DNA of 32,867 nt from Falsiroseomonas sp. GTDB taxonomy: Bacteria > Pseudomonadota > Alphaproteobacteria > Acetobacterales > Acetobacteraceae. A program made the position numbers and the translations under genes. Below, piece by piece: positions 24,340-31,694 of this stretch. The stretch is taken from contig NZ_JAUYTS010000021.1 in assembly GCF_030695085.1 (NCBI RefSeq), positions 1-32,867 on the forward strand, in the 5' to 3' direction. The first letter of the stretch is position 1. The number at the start of each line of letters is the position of its first letter. The notes beneath the pieces are model-generated. The model had not been told where the DNA came from and did no database searches. It saw only the letters and a program-made list of their open reading frames with translations.

Positions 24340-25188
24340 CTAGCGCTCCAGAAGTTGCGCCGCCAGGCGCTGATGCTGCGCGGCGTGGGGGGAGGGGTAT
24401 TCGGCCACCTCTGTGAAGCGCGGTGCCTCGGCGGTCATCATCCGCGTGCCGGCGGGGCGGTTGTAGATGAAACCATGGGTCGGGTAGGTGCGGCCGAAGC
24501 TGCTGTTGTCATGCCCCACCTGCACGCGCACCGCGGTCCAGTCATTGCGGTCGGACACGTCCATCACCATCACGCCACGCATCACGGTGCCGCGGCGGAT
24601 GCCGGGGCCGCCCCAGTTGGAATGGTCGATCTGGATGGTGCGCGGGCCAACGACCCGGCTGACCACGGCGACATGGCCGCGCTGCATGCCGCCCGAGGCC
24701 GTGAAGGCGAGTACGGAGCCGCGCTCCGGCGCATTGCCGCGGGCATAGCTGCCGGCCGCGTTGCTCCACCACAGGCGGGCATCGCCGCTGATGTTCATGC
24801 CCGTGGCCATGCGCGCGAAGGGCACGCAGGACAGGCCGGAGGTGACGGAAACGGGCAGGATCGGGGTGCCGGCACCGTTGCCATAGGCGGGGCGCAGCAG
24901 GTTCTGCGGCACGCTCATGGAAACCTGCTGGGGCGCCAGGCTGTGGCGCGATTCAACGGCGGCACCCTGGCGGCGCGCGGTGGCGGCCTGGCGGGTTGCC
25001 GCGGCACGGGCGGCGGCCTGGGCGCGGAGCTGCGCCTGGCTGGAAGCGTTAGGGGCGGTGGCAGCGGCGACGGGGCGGGCCTGCTTCTGCGCGGTGCGCT
25101 GGCCCCGTTCGGATGCCTCGGCCGGTACCTGGATCAGGGCAGTGCCCATCAGGACACAGAGTACTGCAAGCGTGCCTTTTGCCCGCAT
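24340..25188 (-). CDS. secreted CHAP-domain (amidase/endopeptidase-like) protein
   Basis: Probable exported cell-wall hydrolase. The 282-residue product has a signal peptide (hydrophobic 5-20, then VPAEAS), a low-complexity Ala/Arg/Gln helix-rich linker (about 28-85), and a CHAP domain. Catalytic Cys121 is in GLSCVPFARMATGM, His172 in MQRGHVAVVSRV, and the third residue in IDHSNW (Asn191). PERGSVLAFTASGGM matches the usual PxxGDV(L)VF strand. The ATG at 25188 has a good agggga ribosome binding site. The 360-base region upstream carries several dyads and is the likely control region. The cell-wall substrate is unknown. Confidence 0.85.
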   Translation of the reverse strand: MRAKGTLAVLCVLMGTALIQVPAEASERGQRTAQKQARPVAAATAPNASSQAQLRAQAAARAAATRQAATARRQGAAVESRHSLAPQQVSMSVPQNLLRPAYGNGAGTPILPVSVTSGLSCVPFARMATGMNISGDARLWWSNAAGSYARGNAPERGSVLAFTASGGMQRGHVAVVSRVVGPRTIQIDHSNWGGPGIRRGTVMRGVMVMDVSDRNDWTAVRVQVGHDNSSFGRTYPTHGFIYNRPAGTRMMTAEAPRFTEVAEYPSPHAAQHQRLAAQLLER

Positions 25189-25302
25189 CTACCATCCCCT
25201 GTTTCGCCGCCGGCCGGCCCTCGTGGCGCGTCCTGACGCCTGCGGTAACCGGCAGCGGCGGGACCGGGCAAGCCGCTGTGATCAGTCGGGCGGATTTACA
25301 GG

Positions 25303-25318
25303 GTGATTCGTTCATCAC
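25303..25318 (-). promoter_or_regulatory. dyad GTGAT-N6-ATCAC upstream of the CHAP gene
   Basis: A perfect 5-bp inverted repeat with a 6-base spacer, 115 bases upstream of the CHAP start. The half-site recalls CRP-type GTGA boxes, but the spacing is two bases longer than the CRP consensus. A further dyad, CAGCGGC-N12-GCCGCTG (25253-25278), lies nearer the gene. Confidence 0.4.
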
Positions 25319-25386
25319 GCGCCCGGGAGGGGCTGATGGAACAGATCATCTTCCTAGGTTGAAACACGGCGAAACACGAAGCCACA

Positions 25387-25409
25387 GTGTTGCGGCATAA
25401 ATGCAACAC
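25387..25409. promoter_or_regulatory. dyad GTGTTGC-N9-GCAACAC in the CHAP-ridA gap
   Basis: A perfect 7-bp inverted repeat with an A/T-rich centre. It is preceded by a direct repeat gaaacacg (25361-25368 and 25371-25378) and flanked by CCTAGG at 25353 and 25424. The 25189-25490 stretch contains no convincing gene. It is the leader and probable promoter region of the CHAP gene. No consensus -35/-10 pair was identified in it. Confidence 0.45.
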
Positions 25410-25490
25410 GTGAAACGCCGATTCCTAGGCCGCCCGGATCGAGTCACATGGCTGTCATGTCGTTGCCGAATGGGTGGCTTTCGGCTGGCG

Positions 25491-25531
25491 AAAAAAGAAA
25501 ACCCCCGCGGGCGGGCGCCACGCGGGGGTTT
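25491..25531 (-). terminator. intrinsic terminator of ridA
   Basis: On the minus strand an 11-bp perfect stem (AAACCCCCGCG/CGCGGGGGTTT, 25499-25509 with 25521-25531; 11-base loop) is followed by TTTTCTTTTTT-like sequence (25491-25500). It lies 17 bases after the ridA stop and is the clearest intrinsic terminator in the window. Confidence 0.93.
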
Positions 25532-25548
25532 CTGGGGGTCGGCGCCGT

Positions 25549-25899
25549 TCAGCGGCAGGCGGTGACCATGATCTCCACCAGGTGGCGCGGGTCGGCCATG
25601 TTGGCTTCGACGCAGGCGCGCACCGGGCGGCCGGCCTCGCCCAGCCAGTTGACCCACACCTTGTTCATGGCGTCACGGTCGCGGATGTCCTTCAGCCAGA
25701 TCTGCGCCTGCAGCAGGCGGGTGTTGTCCGTGCCATTGGCTTCCAGGGCGGCATCGATCTTGGCCAGCACCTGCTGGGTCTGCCCGGTGATGTCCTGCGA
25801 CAGGTCATCCGCCGTCATGCCGGCCAGATAGACGAAGTTATGGTACTCGACGGAGGAGGACAGGATCGGGTTGCTGCCCTGGCGGGTGATCTTGGACAT
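25549..25899 (-). CDS. RidA/YjgF/YER057c/UK114-family protein
   Basis: Reactive-intermediate deaminase family; canonical members hydrolyse enamine/imine intermediates such as 2-aminoacrylate. The 116-residue product contains FVYLAGMTADDLSQDITGQT, Arg94 in the RACVEANMADPRHLVEI segment (equivalent to the catalytic Arg105 of RidA) and Glu109. The wording differs from canonical RidA, so this is probably one of the Rid1-7 subgroups with another substrate. The start at 25899 is chosen because AGGAG is 8 bases upstream; a longer reading frame to 26010 is non-homologous, and ATG 25908 sits too close to the ribosome binding site. It is the last gene of a minus-strand series and is followed by a strong terminator. 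Confidence 0.9.
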   Translation of the reverse strand: MSKITRQGSNPILSSSVEYHNFVYLAGMTADDLSQDITGQTQQVLAKIDAALEANGTDNTRLLQAQIWLKDIRDRDAMNKVWVNWLGEAGRPVRACVEANMADPRHLVEIMVTACR

Positions 25900-25978
25900 T
25901 GCGCGCATGCTCCTGGAGCGGTTTTGGCCCGCTTTTCCTAGGCCGCGTTGCCGGATGCGGCAAGGTGAGGGGGTGGCA

Positions 25979-26275
25979 TCAGCCCTCGGGGCGGGGGCGG
26001 TCCTCGCCATGATCGGCGGCGCCAGTCACCGCGCAGCCGCAGAAGGGGCAACGCGCCAGGCTGGCCAGGCGCGGCGCCAGCGCCGGCGGCAGCGGGCGGC
26101 CTTCCAGCATGCGCGACACCTCGGCCTGCAGGGCTGCGTGGCTGTCGGTCGCCGGGCAGCCGGCGCCGTAATCCGCGGTGGTGGCGGCCGAGGGCGCCTC
26201 CAGCCGGAAGGCGCCGGCCGCCCCGGGGGCCAGGGCGATCGGCAGGCAGGTCAGCAGGGTGCGGCGCTTCGTCAT
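25979..26275 (-). CDS. small putative exported protein with a CPFCGC motif
   Basis: A 98-residue protein I do not recognise. The N-terminus has basic residues and a hydrophobic run ending APGAAGA, compatible with a signal peptide. The mature part has Cys40 and a C-terminal RCPFCGC cluster (Cys76, 79, 81) resembling a zinc- or metal-binding knuckle, then an acidic/basic tail. No clear ribosome binding site precedes the ATG. It sits 28 bases after the oxidoreductase stop and 79 bases before ridA, in the same direction. It may be a genuine small metal-binding or redox protein; coding status is probable but not certain. Confidence 0.55.
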   Translation of the reverse strand: MTKRRTLLTCLPIALAPGAAGAFRLEAPSAATTADYGAGCPATDSHAALQAEVSRMLEGRPLPPALAPRLASLARCPFCGCAVTGAADHGEDRPRPEG

Positions 26276-26303
26276 GCGACGATGCTACCGCACCCGCCGC
26301 GGG

Positions 26304-27281
26304 CTACGCCACCACGGCGTAGCTGCTGCCGGAGGCGGCGGCGCCGATCATCGCCTCGAACACCGCAACGCCGTGGATCGCCTGGTCCAGCGGCAGCGGA
26401 TAGGCCGGGCCGCCGGCGACCGCCGCGGCGAAGGCGGCCAGTTCAGCGGCCTCGATATCGGTCTTGGGGTAGGTCTTCACCCAGGGCTCACCCTCCCGCG
26501 GGGTGAAGGAAAGGTTTTCGTGGCCCTGCAGCACCAGGATGCCCTCCGTCCCATACAGCGCCACGCGCCAGAAGCTCGGCGTCAGCGCCAACGTCGCGAA
26601 GTTCACCGTGGCGCCAGATTCCAGCACGCCCAGCATCGCGGTGGTGTCGTCGATGGTCTGGGAGACCAGCGCATGGCTCTGCACCGTCACCTGCCGGAAG
26701 CGGCCGGCCAGGTGGATGATCATGTCGATCATGTGGATGCCCATGCCGCCCATGCCGCCCAGCGGGCTTTCGGCGCGGTCCGCGCGCCACATGCCTGGCT
26801 GGTAGTTGCGCGCGCCGGGGCCGCTGAACTGGCCATCCACATGCAGCAGCGTGCCGAGGCTGCCATCCGCCAGCATCGCCTTCATCTGCGCCACCGCCGG
26901 CAGGAAGCGGCGGTTGTGGCCGAGCGCCATCACCACGCCCGCATCCTGGCAGGCCTGCACCGCGGCGGCCGCACTCGCGCGGTCGAGCGTGAAGGGCTTC
27001 TCGACGAACACATGCTTGCCGGCGCGGGCGGCCGCGATCACCTGTTCCGCATGCTGGGCGTGCGGCGTGGCCAGCACCACGGCCTGCACTTCCGGGTCTG
27101 CCAGCACGCCGGCGAAATCCGGCAGGATGCGGATGCGCTGTTCGCCGGCCCAGGCGCGGGCCTTGTCCGGGCTGCGGGTGCTGCCGGCGACAAACCGGAT
27201 CGGTGCCCCCTGCTGGCCCTGCACGCTGTTGACCAGCACCTGGCCCCAGCGGCCCATGCCCACGATTGCCGCATTCAGCAT
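26304..27281 (-). CDS. Gfo/Idh/MocA-family NAD(P)-dependent oxidoreductase
   Basis: Sugar- or inositol-type dehydrogenase family; substrate unknown. In the 325-residue product the Rossmann motif is GMGRWG (8-13), the family motif EKP is at 94-96 (HVFVEKPFTLD), and GGMGIHMIDMIIH holds the likely catalytic His183 with Asp186. The C-terminal alpha/beta domain (FWRVALYGTEGILVLQG) is standard. ATG 27281 is preferred because GGGAG lies 6 bases upstream; GTG 27284 is an in-frame alternative. The start overlaps the stop of the MFS gene, so the two are probably translated together, suggesting that the transporter and enzyme act on related compounds. Confidence 0.9.
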   Translation of the reverse strand: MLNAAIVGMGRWGQVLVNSVQGQQGAPIRFVAGSTRSPDKARAWAGEQRIRILPDFAGVLADPEVQAVVLATPHAQHAEQVIAAARAGKHVFVEKPFTLDRASAAAAVQACQDAGVVMALGHNRRFLPAVAQMKAMLADGSLGTLLHVDGQFSGPGARNYQPGMWRADRAESPLGGMGGMGIHMIDMIIHLAGRFRQVTVQSHALVSQTIDDTTAMLGVLESGATVNFATLALTPSFWRVALYGTEGILVLQGHENLSFTPREGEPWVKTYPKTDIEAAELAAFAAAVAGGPAYPLPLDQAIHGVAVFEAMIGAAASGSSYAVVA

Positions 27282-28546
27282 CACGATCTCCCTGTCTCAC
27301 CACCCGGGCTTGCCGGCGTGCCTTCCAAAGCGGCTTCCATGCGCCGCAGCCGCGTCATGCCCCAGGCGAAGACGCCGAGGAACACCGCCACGGCCACAAG
27401 CGTCGGCCATTGCAGGCCGAACAACTCCCCCGCCGCACCCAGCGCCAGCGCGCCGAGCGCCGGGAAGGCGCGGGTGATCAGCCCCCACAGGGACAGCATG
27501 CGGCCGCGATAGACCGGGTCGGTCGCGCTCTGCAGCAGGGTCTGCACGCTGATCCCGTGCATAGAGGCAAAGCCGCCGATCAGCGCCGCGCACAGCATGC
27601 CGAGCGGGAAATACCCCGTCGCCACGAACCCCGCGGTGGCAATCGCCTGCGCCAGCGCACCGAACACCGCGAGCCGCACAACCCCCTCCAGCCGCCCGCG
27701 GGAGGCGACCCAGAGGCCGGTGATGAGCGCGCCGACGCCGAAGCAGGCGGTCAGGATCGCCAGGCTTTCGGCGCCGCGGCCGAACAGGCGCTCGACAAAG
27801 GGCGGCAGGATTTCCTGCACCCCGCGCAGCATCAGCGCGCCGAGCGCCGCATACAGCAGCAGCGGCCCGAGGCCCGGATGGCGCGCGGCATAGCGCAGCC
27901 CCTCCACCACCTCCGCGCCCAGGCTTGTGGAAACCGGGTGGCCACGGCGTTCCTTGGGGTCCACCCGCAGCAGATAGATGGTCAGGCAGGCGAACATGTA
28001 GCCCACCGCATTGCCCGCGATCGCCGGCACCACGCCCCAGATGGCGATCACCGGCCCGGCTATGGCTGGCCCGATGAAGCGCGCCACGGCAAAGCACAAG
28101 GAATTGGCGGCCACCGCGGCGGGAAGGTCGGCGCGCGCCACGATGCCGGGCATCAGCGTCTGCCGCGCCGGCTGGGCGAAGCTGGCGGCGATGCCGCCAC
28201 ACACCTCCAGCACCAGCAGCAGGGTGATGGTCATGTGGCCGCTGAAGGTCAGCCCGGCGACGGCCACGGATTGCAGGGCGATCGCCACCTGCGTCCACAT
28301 CGCCAGCTTCACCCGGTCCACCCGGTCCGCCATCGCGCCGGCCAGCGGGCTGATCAGCACCGCCGGCGCCAGGTCGCAGAAGGCCACCATGCCGACCCAG
28401 AAGGCGCTGCCCGTCAGTTCCCAGGCGAGCCAGGACACCGCGATGCGCTGCATCCACAGCCCGGTCCAGGCGACCATGGAGCCGGAGAAGAAGAGCTGCG
28501 AATTCCGCGTGGACAGCGCGCGCGCGAGCGCGTTGGACGATGCCAC
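27281..28546 (-). CDS. MFS transporter, EntS-like (MFS_3 type)
   Basis: A 421-residue major-facilitator protein with about 10-12 hydrophobic helices. FFSGSMVAWTGLWMQRIAVS followed by LAWELTGSAFWVGM, and LAGAMADRVDRVKLAMWTQ (the loop 2-3 motif), are characteristic of the MFS_3/EntS group, often siderophore or small-molecule exporters. Helix 5 has FAQPARQTLMPGIV, another EntS-like segment. The frame is open further upstream, but that part overlaps the lipoprotein gene in an arginine/proline-rich shadow, so GTG 28546, seven bases after the lipoprotein stop, is used as start. The exported compound cannot be told from sequence. Confidence 0.87.
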   Translation of the reverse strand: MASSNALARALSTRNSQLFFSGSMVAWTGLWMQRIAVSWLAWELTGSAFWVGMVAFCDLAPAVLISPLAGAMADRVDRVKLAMWTQVAIALQSVAVAGLTFSGHMTITLLLVLEVCGGIAASFAQPARQTLMPGIVARADLPAAVAANSLCFAVARFIGPAIAGPVIAIWGVVPAIAGNAVGYMFACLTIYLLRVDPKERRGHPVSTSLGAEVVEGLRYAARHPGLGPLLLYAALGALMLRGVQEILPPFVERLFGRGAESLAILTACFGVGALITGLWVASRGRLEGVVRLAVFGALAQAIATAGFVATGYFPLGMLCAALIGGFASMHGISVQTLLQSATDPVYRGRMLSLWGLITRAFPALGALALGAAGELFGLQWPTLVAVAVFLGVFAWGMTRLRRMEAALEGTPASPGGETGRS

Positions 28547-28553
28547 CCCCGCG

Positions 28554-28946
28554 TCAGCGGGTGCGCCGCGGCGGGGCCGGGGGGGCGGTGACCGGAGGGG
28601 CGGGAACCGGTGGGGCGGTGAGCGGGGCGGCCGGCGCGGCACGCAGGCAATCGGCGATCAGCCGGTCACGGTCGATCTGCTGCGCGCCGCGATCCGACTC
28701 GACGCGACTGTAGGGGGCGACGGACAGGGTGCCGCGGCTCGATTCGGTCTCATCCATCCGCATCTGCTGGCCACGCTCGCGGAACTGCACCACCCGAGTC
28801 GCCTCCGCCCGGCAGGCGTCATAGGCCGCGTCGCGCTGCCCGGCGGGCGGCGGCGGCGGGGCGGAAATCGGTGTCGGCAGTGGCAGGTTGCAGGCCGAAA
28901 GGCCCAGCAGCAGGGCGGTCAGCGGAAGGGCGCGGGGGCGGGGCAT
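28554..28946 (-). CDS. putative proline-rich lipoprotein
   Basis: A 130-residue protein with a type II signal peptide: MPRPRALPLTALLLGLSAC, a lipobox LSAC with the lipidated Cys at position 19. The mature part opens with a Pro-rich linker. A short helical region with two cysteines (YDACRAEATRVVQFRERG and DRLIADCLRA) follows, and it ends in a second Pro/Ala-rich tail. I do not recognise a named family. The start at 28946 lacks a clear ribosome binding site but gives the correct signal; upstream in-frame starts do not. It lies 23 bases after the upstream unknown gene and 7 before the MFS gene, probably in one transcript. Confidence 0.75.
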   Translation of the reverse strand: MPRPRALPLTALLLGLSACNLPLPTPISAPPPPPAGQRDAAYDACRAEATRVVQFRERGQQMRMDETESSRGTLSVAPYSRVESDRGAQQIDRDRLIADCLRAAPAAPLTAPPVPAPPVTAPPAPPRRTR

Positions 28947-28969
28947 CGAGGGGGACTTTCGGGCGTGCG

Positions 28970-29470
28970 TCAGGCCGGGACGCGGGATGCGGGCAGTGCG
29001 CGCGACAATAGACCCCGCAATGCCTCCGCGTCGAACCTGGCGGCGGCATCCAGCGGCATGGAGGCCGCCGCCCGCAGCAGGGAGGGGTGCAACTCCACCC
29101 CCTCGGCCGTCACGCTGAACAGCCCGGCCATCCATTCGCTACGCCCCATCACCTCGACCAGGGCCAGCAGCCGCAGGCACAAGGCCAGGCCGGGCAGGGT
29201 GGCAAGGTCGGTCCTGCGGTCCACCGCCTCGGCCCAGCACCGGGCATCGCGGTCGGCGATGGCGAAGACGATGGCGGCCCCCTGCGGCCCGCGGAACAGC
29301 AGGCGGCGCACCGGGCCCCACTGGCCGGACTGGGCATGGGCGCGCGCCGCATCCCAGGCGCCGAGCAGTGCCGTGGGGGTGACCGCGGGCAGGTCCGCCG
29401 GCGAGAGCGGGATGGCGTAGGACAGGCTGCCATCATCGGCGGCGGCCAGGGTGATCGCGTTTCCGGGCAT
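28970..29470 (-). CDS. hypothetical protein, 166 residues
   Basis: Unrecognised soluble protein, rich in Ala and Leu, with no signal peptide or membrane helix. It starts MPGNAITLAAADDGSLSYAI; the middle has GPVRRLLFRGPQGAAIVFAI and LALCLRLLALVEVMGRSEW, suggesting an alpha/beta fold with a leucine-rich helix. The reading frame is open much further upstream opposite the amidase gene, but that extension is antisense shadow, so ATG 29470 is used. It is the first gene of the minus-strand series and is divergent from the amidase gene, with 84 bases between the starts. That gap holds a ttcgcaaac repeat (29498 and 29521). Confidence 0.65.
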   Translation of the reverse strand: MPGNAITLAAADDGSLSYAIPLSPADLPAVTPTALLGAWDAARAHAQSGQWGPVRRLLFRGPQGAAIVFAIADRDARCWAEAVDRRTDLATLPGLALCLRLLALVEVMGRSEWMAGLFSVTAEGVELHPSLLRAAASMPLDAAARFDAEALRGLLSRALPASRVPA

Positions 29471-29554
29471 GCTGCCTATGTGGCACCGCGCCGCGTCTTC
29501 GCAAACCGCCCCCCGGAGGGTTCGCAAACGCCCCACGCCGTGGCGTGATGGGGC

Positions 29555-30826
29555 ATGACCGAACCGAACCGCATGACCGCCACCGAAGCCGCCCGCGCCA
29601 TCGCCGCCGGGAAGCTTTCCGCCACCGAGCTGATGGAGGCCTGCCTGGCCCGCGCCGCGGCGCGCGAGCCCGTTGTGCGCGCCTTCATGCACCTGGACGC
29701 TGGCCAGGCACGGCGAAATGCGGTGAAGGCCCGGCCCGGCGCGCTGCACGGCATTCCGGTGGCGGTGAAGGATGTGCTGGATACGGCGGATATGCCGACG
29801 GGCTATGGCTCCCCGATCTGGGCGGGGCACCGGCCGCGCGGCGATGCGGCCGCCGTGGCCGCGGCGCGGGCCGCCGGCGGCGTCATCATGGGCAAGACCG
29901 TCACCACCGAATTCGCCACCCGCAGCCCGGGCGCTACCAGCAACCCGCACAATGCCGGGCATACGCCGGGCGGGTCCTCCTCCGGCTCCGCCGCCGCGGT
30001 GGCGGATTTCATGGTCCCGATCGCCTTCGGCACGCAGACCGCGGGCAGCATCGTGCGGCCGGCGGCCTATTGCGGCGTGGTCGGCTTCAAGCCGAGCTAC
30101 GGCACGCTGCATCGCGGCGGCATGAAGGTGTGCTCCGAGAGCCTGGACACGATCGGCATCATGGCCCGCAGCCTGGCCGATTGCGCGCTGGCGATGGGCG
30201 CCATGACCGGGCGCGACCACCCCGACCCCGAGGCGAAGCGGGACCGCGCGCCGCGCCTGCTGCTCAGCCTGGGCCAGGCGCCCGGCGATGCGAAGGCGGA
30301 GACGGTGGCCCTGCTGCACCGTGCCGCCGATGCGGCGCGTGCCGCAGGGGCGGAGGTGGTGGAGGCGCCGCTGCCGCCCGCCTTGCTGGAAGCCGCCGAG
30401 CTGCACCCCTTCATGATGAACATGGAAACCCGCCAGGGCCTGGCGTGGGAGATTGCCGAGGCGCGGGCGCAGATCTCGGCCGTGCTGCTGGACCGGATGG
30501 ATTGGGCCGGCGGTTTCCCGCCCGCCAAGCTGGAGGAGGCGCGCCATGCCGCCATGGCCGCCCGCGCCGCCTTCCTCGACTGGACCGCCGGCTTCGACGC
30601 GGTGCTGACCCCCTCCGCCCCCGGCGAGGCGCCGGCGGGACTGGCCTATACCGGCGATGCCACCTTCAACCTGCTGTGGACGCTGCTGCACGGCCCGAAC
30701 GTGACCATCCCCGCCGGCACCGGCCCGGCCGGGCTGCCGATGGGCGTGCAGCTTGCCGGGCGGGTTTCGGAGGACCCGGCGCTGCTGGGCACCGCGCGCT
30801 GGGTGCAGGCAGCTTTGGAGAACTGA
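29555..30826 (+). CDS. amidase (amidase-signature family)
   Basis: Hydrolyses an amide bond; substrate unknown. In the 423-residue product the Ser-cisSer-Lys triad is visible: Lys72 in GIPVAVKDV, the cis-Ser in TPGGSSSGSAAAVA (141-145) and the nucleophile Ser165 in GTQTAGSIVRPAA. The usual Asp of GTDTGGS is Gln here. It begins MTEPNRMTATEAARAIAAG; ATG 29573 is a near alternative. An imperfect hairpin (CCCCACGCC with GGCGTgatGGGG, 29531-29554) ends one base before the start codon and contains its only SD-like sequence. It is a stand-alone gene with no GatB/GatC neighbour, so it is unlikely to be GatA. The accessory IS region begins just downstream. Confidence 0.88.
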   Translation: MTEPNRMTATEAARAIAAGKLSATELMEACLARAAAREPVVRAFMHLDAGQARRNAVKARPGALHGIPVAVKDVLDTADMPTGYGSPIWAGHRPRGDAAAVAAARAAGGVIMGKTVTTEFATRSPGATSNPHNAGHTPGGSSSGSAAAVADFMVPIAFGTQTAGSIVRPAAYCGVVGFKPSYGTLHRGGMKVCSESLDTIGIMARSLADCALAMGAMTGRDHPDPEAKRDRAPRLLLSLGQAPGDAKAETVALLHRAADAARAAGAEVVEAPLPPALLEAAELHPFMMNMETRQGLAWEIAEARAQISAVLLDRMDWAGGFPPAKLEEARHAAMAARAAFLDWTAGFDAVLTPSAPGEAPAGLAYTGDATFNLLWTLLHGPNVTIPAGTGPAGLPMGVQLAGRVSEDPALLGTARWVQAALEN

Positions 30827-30900
30827 GTCTGATAATGCCACCGGGACCGCACATCCGGGGCAGGACAACAAACACCAAGATACTGAGCTCTTGCCAATGC

Positions 30901-31643
30901 TTAGGTGCTTAGTTCTGGCATTTGAGGGTACGGATTTATGGTGAAGCGTTGAGGCTCGAGGGCCCATGCTTTGCAGATGAATGCGTGGGGTGTGAGGCCG
31001 CGGAGGCGCTTGAGCCTGCGGCCGAAACTGTAGGCGGCGACAATCTCCTCGAGGTGTCGCCGGAGTTGCTCGTGGATGTCGTAGTGGAAGCGCTTCTGGT
31101 GGCGTCCTTGATGCTTCGGTTCATCCGCTCGACCTGACCGTTGGTCCAGGGATGGTTGATGCGGGTGAAGCGGTGCTCGATGCCGTGCTCGACGAAGCGC
31201 AGGTCGAACATGTGGGTCAGGTAGCGGGCAGTGGGCTCATCGGCGTAGCGAGCTGGCAGGCGGAACTGGATGCCGTTGTCGGTGAGCATGGTGCGGATGC
31301 TGTGGGGCACGGCAGCGACGAGGGCTACGAGGAAGGCGGAAGCTGTGACGCGGGTGGCGCTCTCGACCAGCTGGACGAAGGCGAACTTGCCGGTGCGGTC
31401 GATGACAACGAAGAGGAAGAGCTTGCCCTCCGCAGTCTGCACCTCGGCGATGTCGATGTGGAAGTACCCGATGGAGTAGGCCTGAAGGCCTTCTTGGCTG
31501 CTTTTGTCGCCCTCGATCTCAGGCAGGCTGGAGATGCCGTGACACGGCAGGCAACGGTGCAGCAAGAGAATGTTTGCAGACCGGTTGCAAGCAAGTTGCC
31601 TCATCAACCTCGATGCGCCACATTGCGATGCATAATTCGGCAC
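30901..31643 (-). pseudogene. IS481-type transposase remnant, frameshifted and 5'-truncated
   Basis: The DDE catalytic core is clear: YSIGYFHIDIAEVQTAEGK, LTDNGIQF, HPWTNGQVERMNRSIKDAT. Right after NRSIKDAT the frame is lost. The next frame continues KRFHYDIHEQLRRHLEE, then GRRLKRLRGLTPHAFICK and PQMPELST, ending at TAA (30901-30903). This fits a one-base deletion near 31096-31100. The N-terminal helix-turn-helix region expected in IS481 transposases (about 100 residues) is missing; similarity fades upstream of LLHRCLPCHGIS near 31590. Neither terminal inverted repeats nor target duplications were found. The element is probably dead. Approximate boundaries. Confidence 0.8.
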
Positions 31644-31694
31644 TTTTACTTAATCGCGAGGGCTGGGTCAGCCACTCCAACAGATCGGATAGCC
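31152..31694. other. antisense part of the fkbM reading frame: not coding
   Basis: The frame of the fkbM gene remains open upstream to 31152, but that portion runs antisense to the transposase core and has no family similarity. The true gene is taken to begin at ATG 31695. Confidence 0.6.

Noticed and set aside
23860..25236. 458-codon plus-strand frame opposite the cupin and CHAP genes
   Set aside because: His/Gly/Ala-rich shadow without motifs; the minus-strand genes have catalytic residues and good ribosome binding sites.
27266..29420. Plus-strand frames opposite the MFS, lipoprotein and unknown genes
   Set aside because: Shadow frames of the minus-strand genes; the minus-strand products have membrane helices, a lipobox and family motifs.
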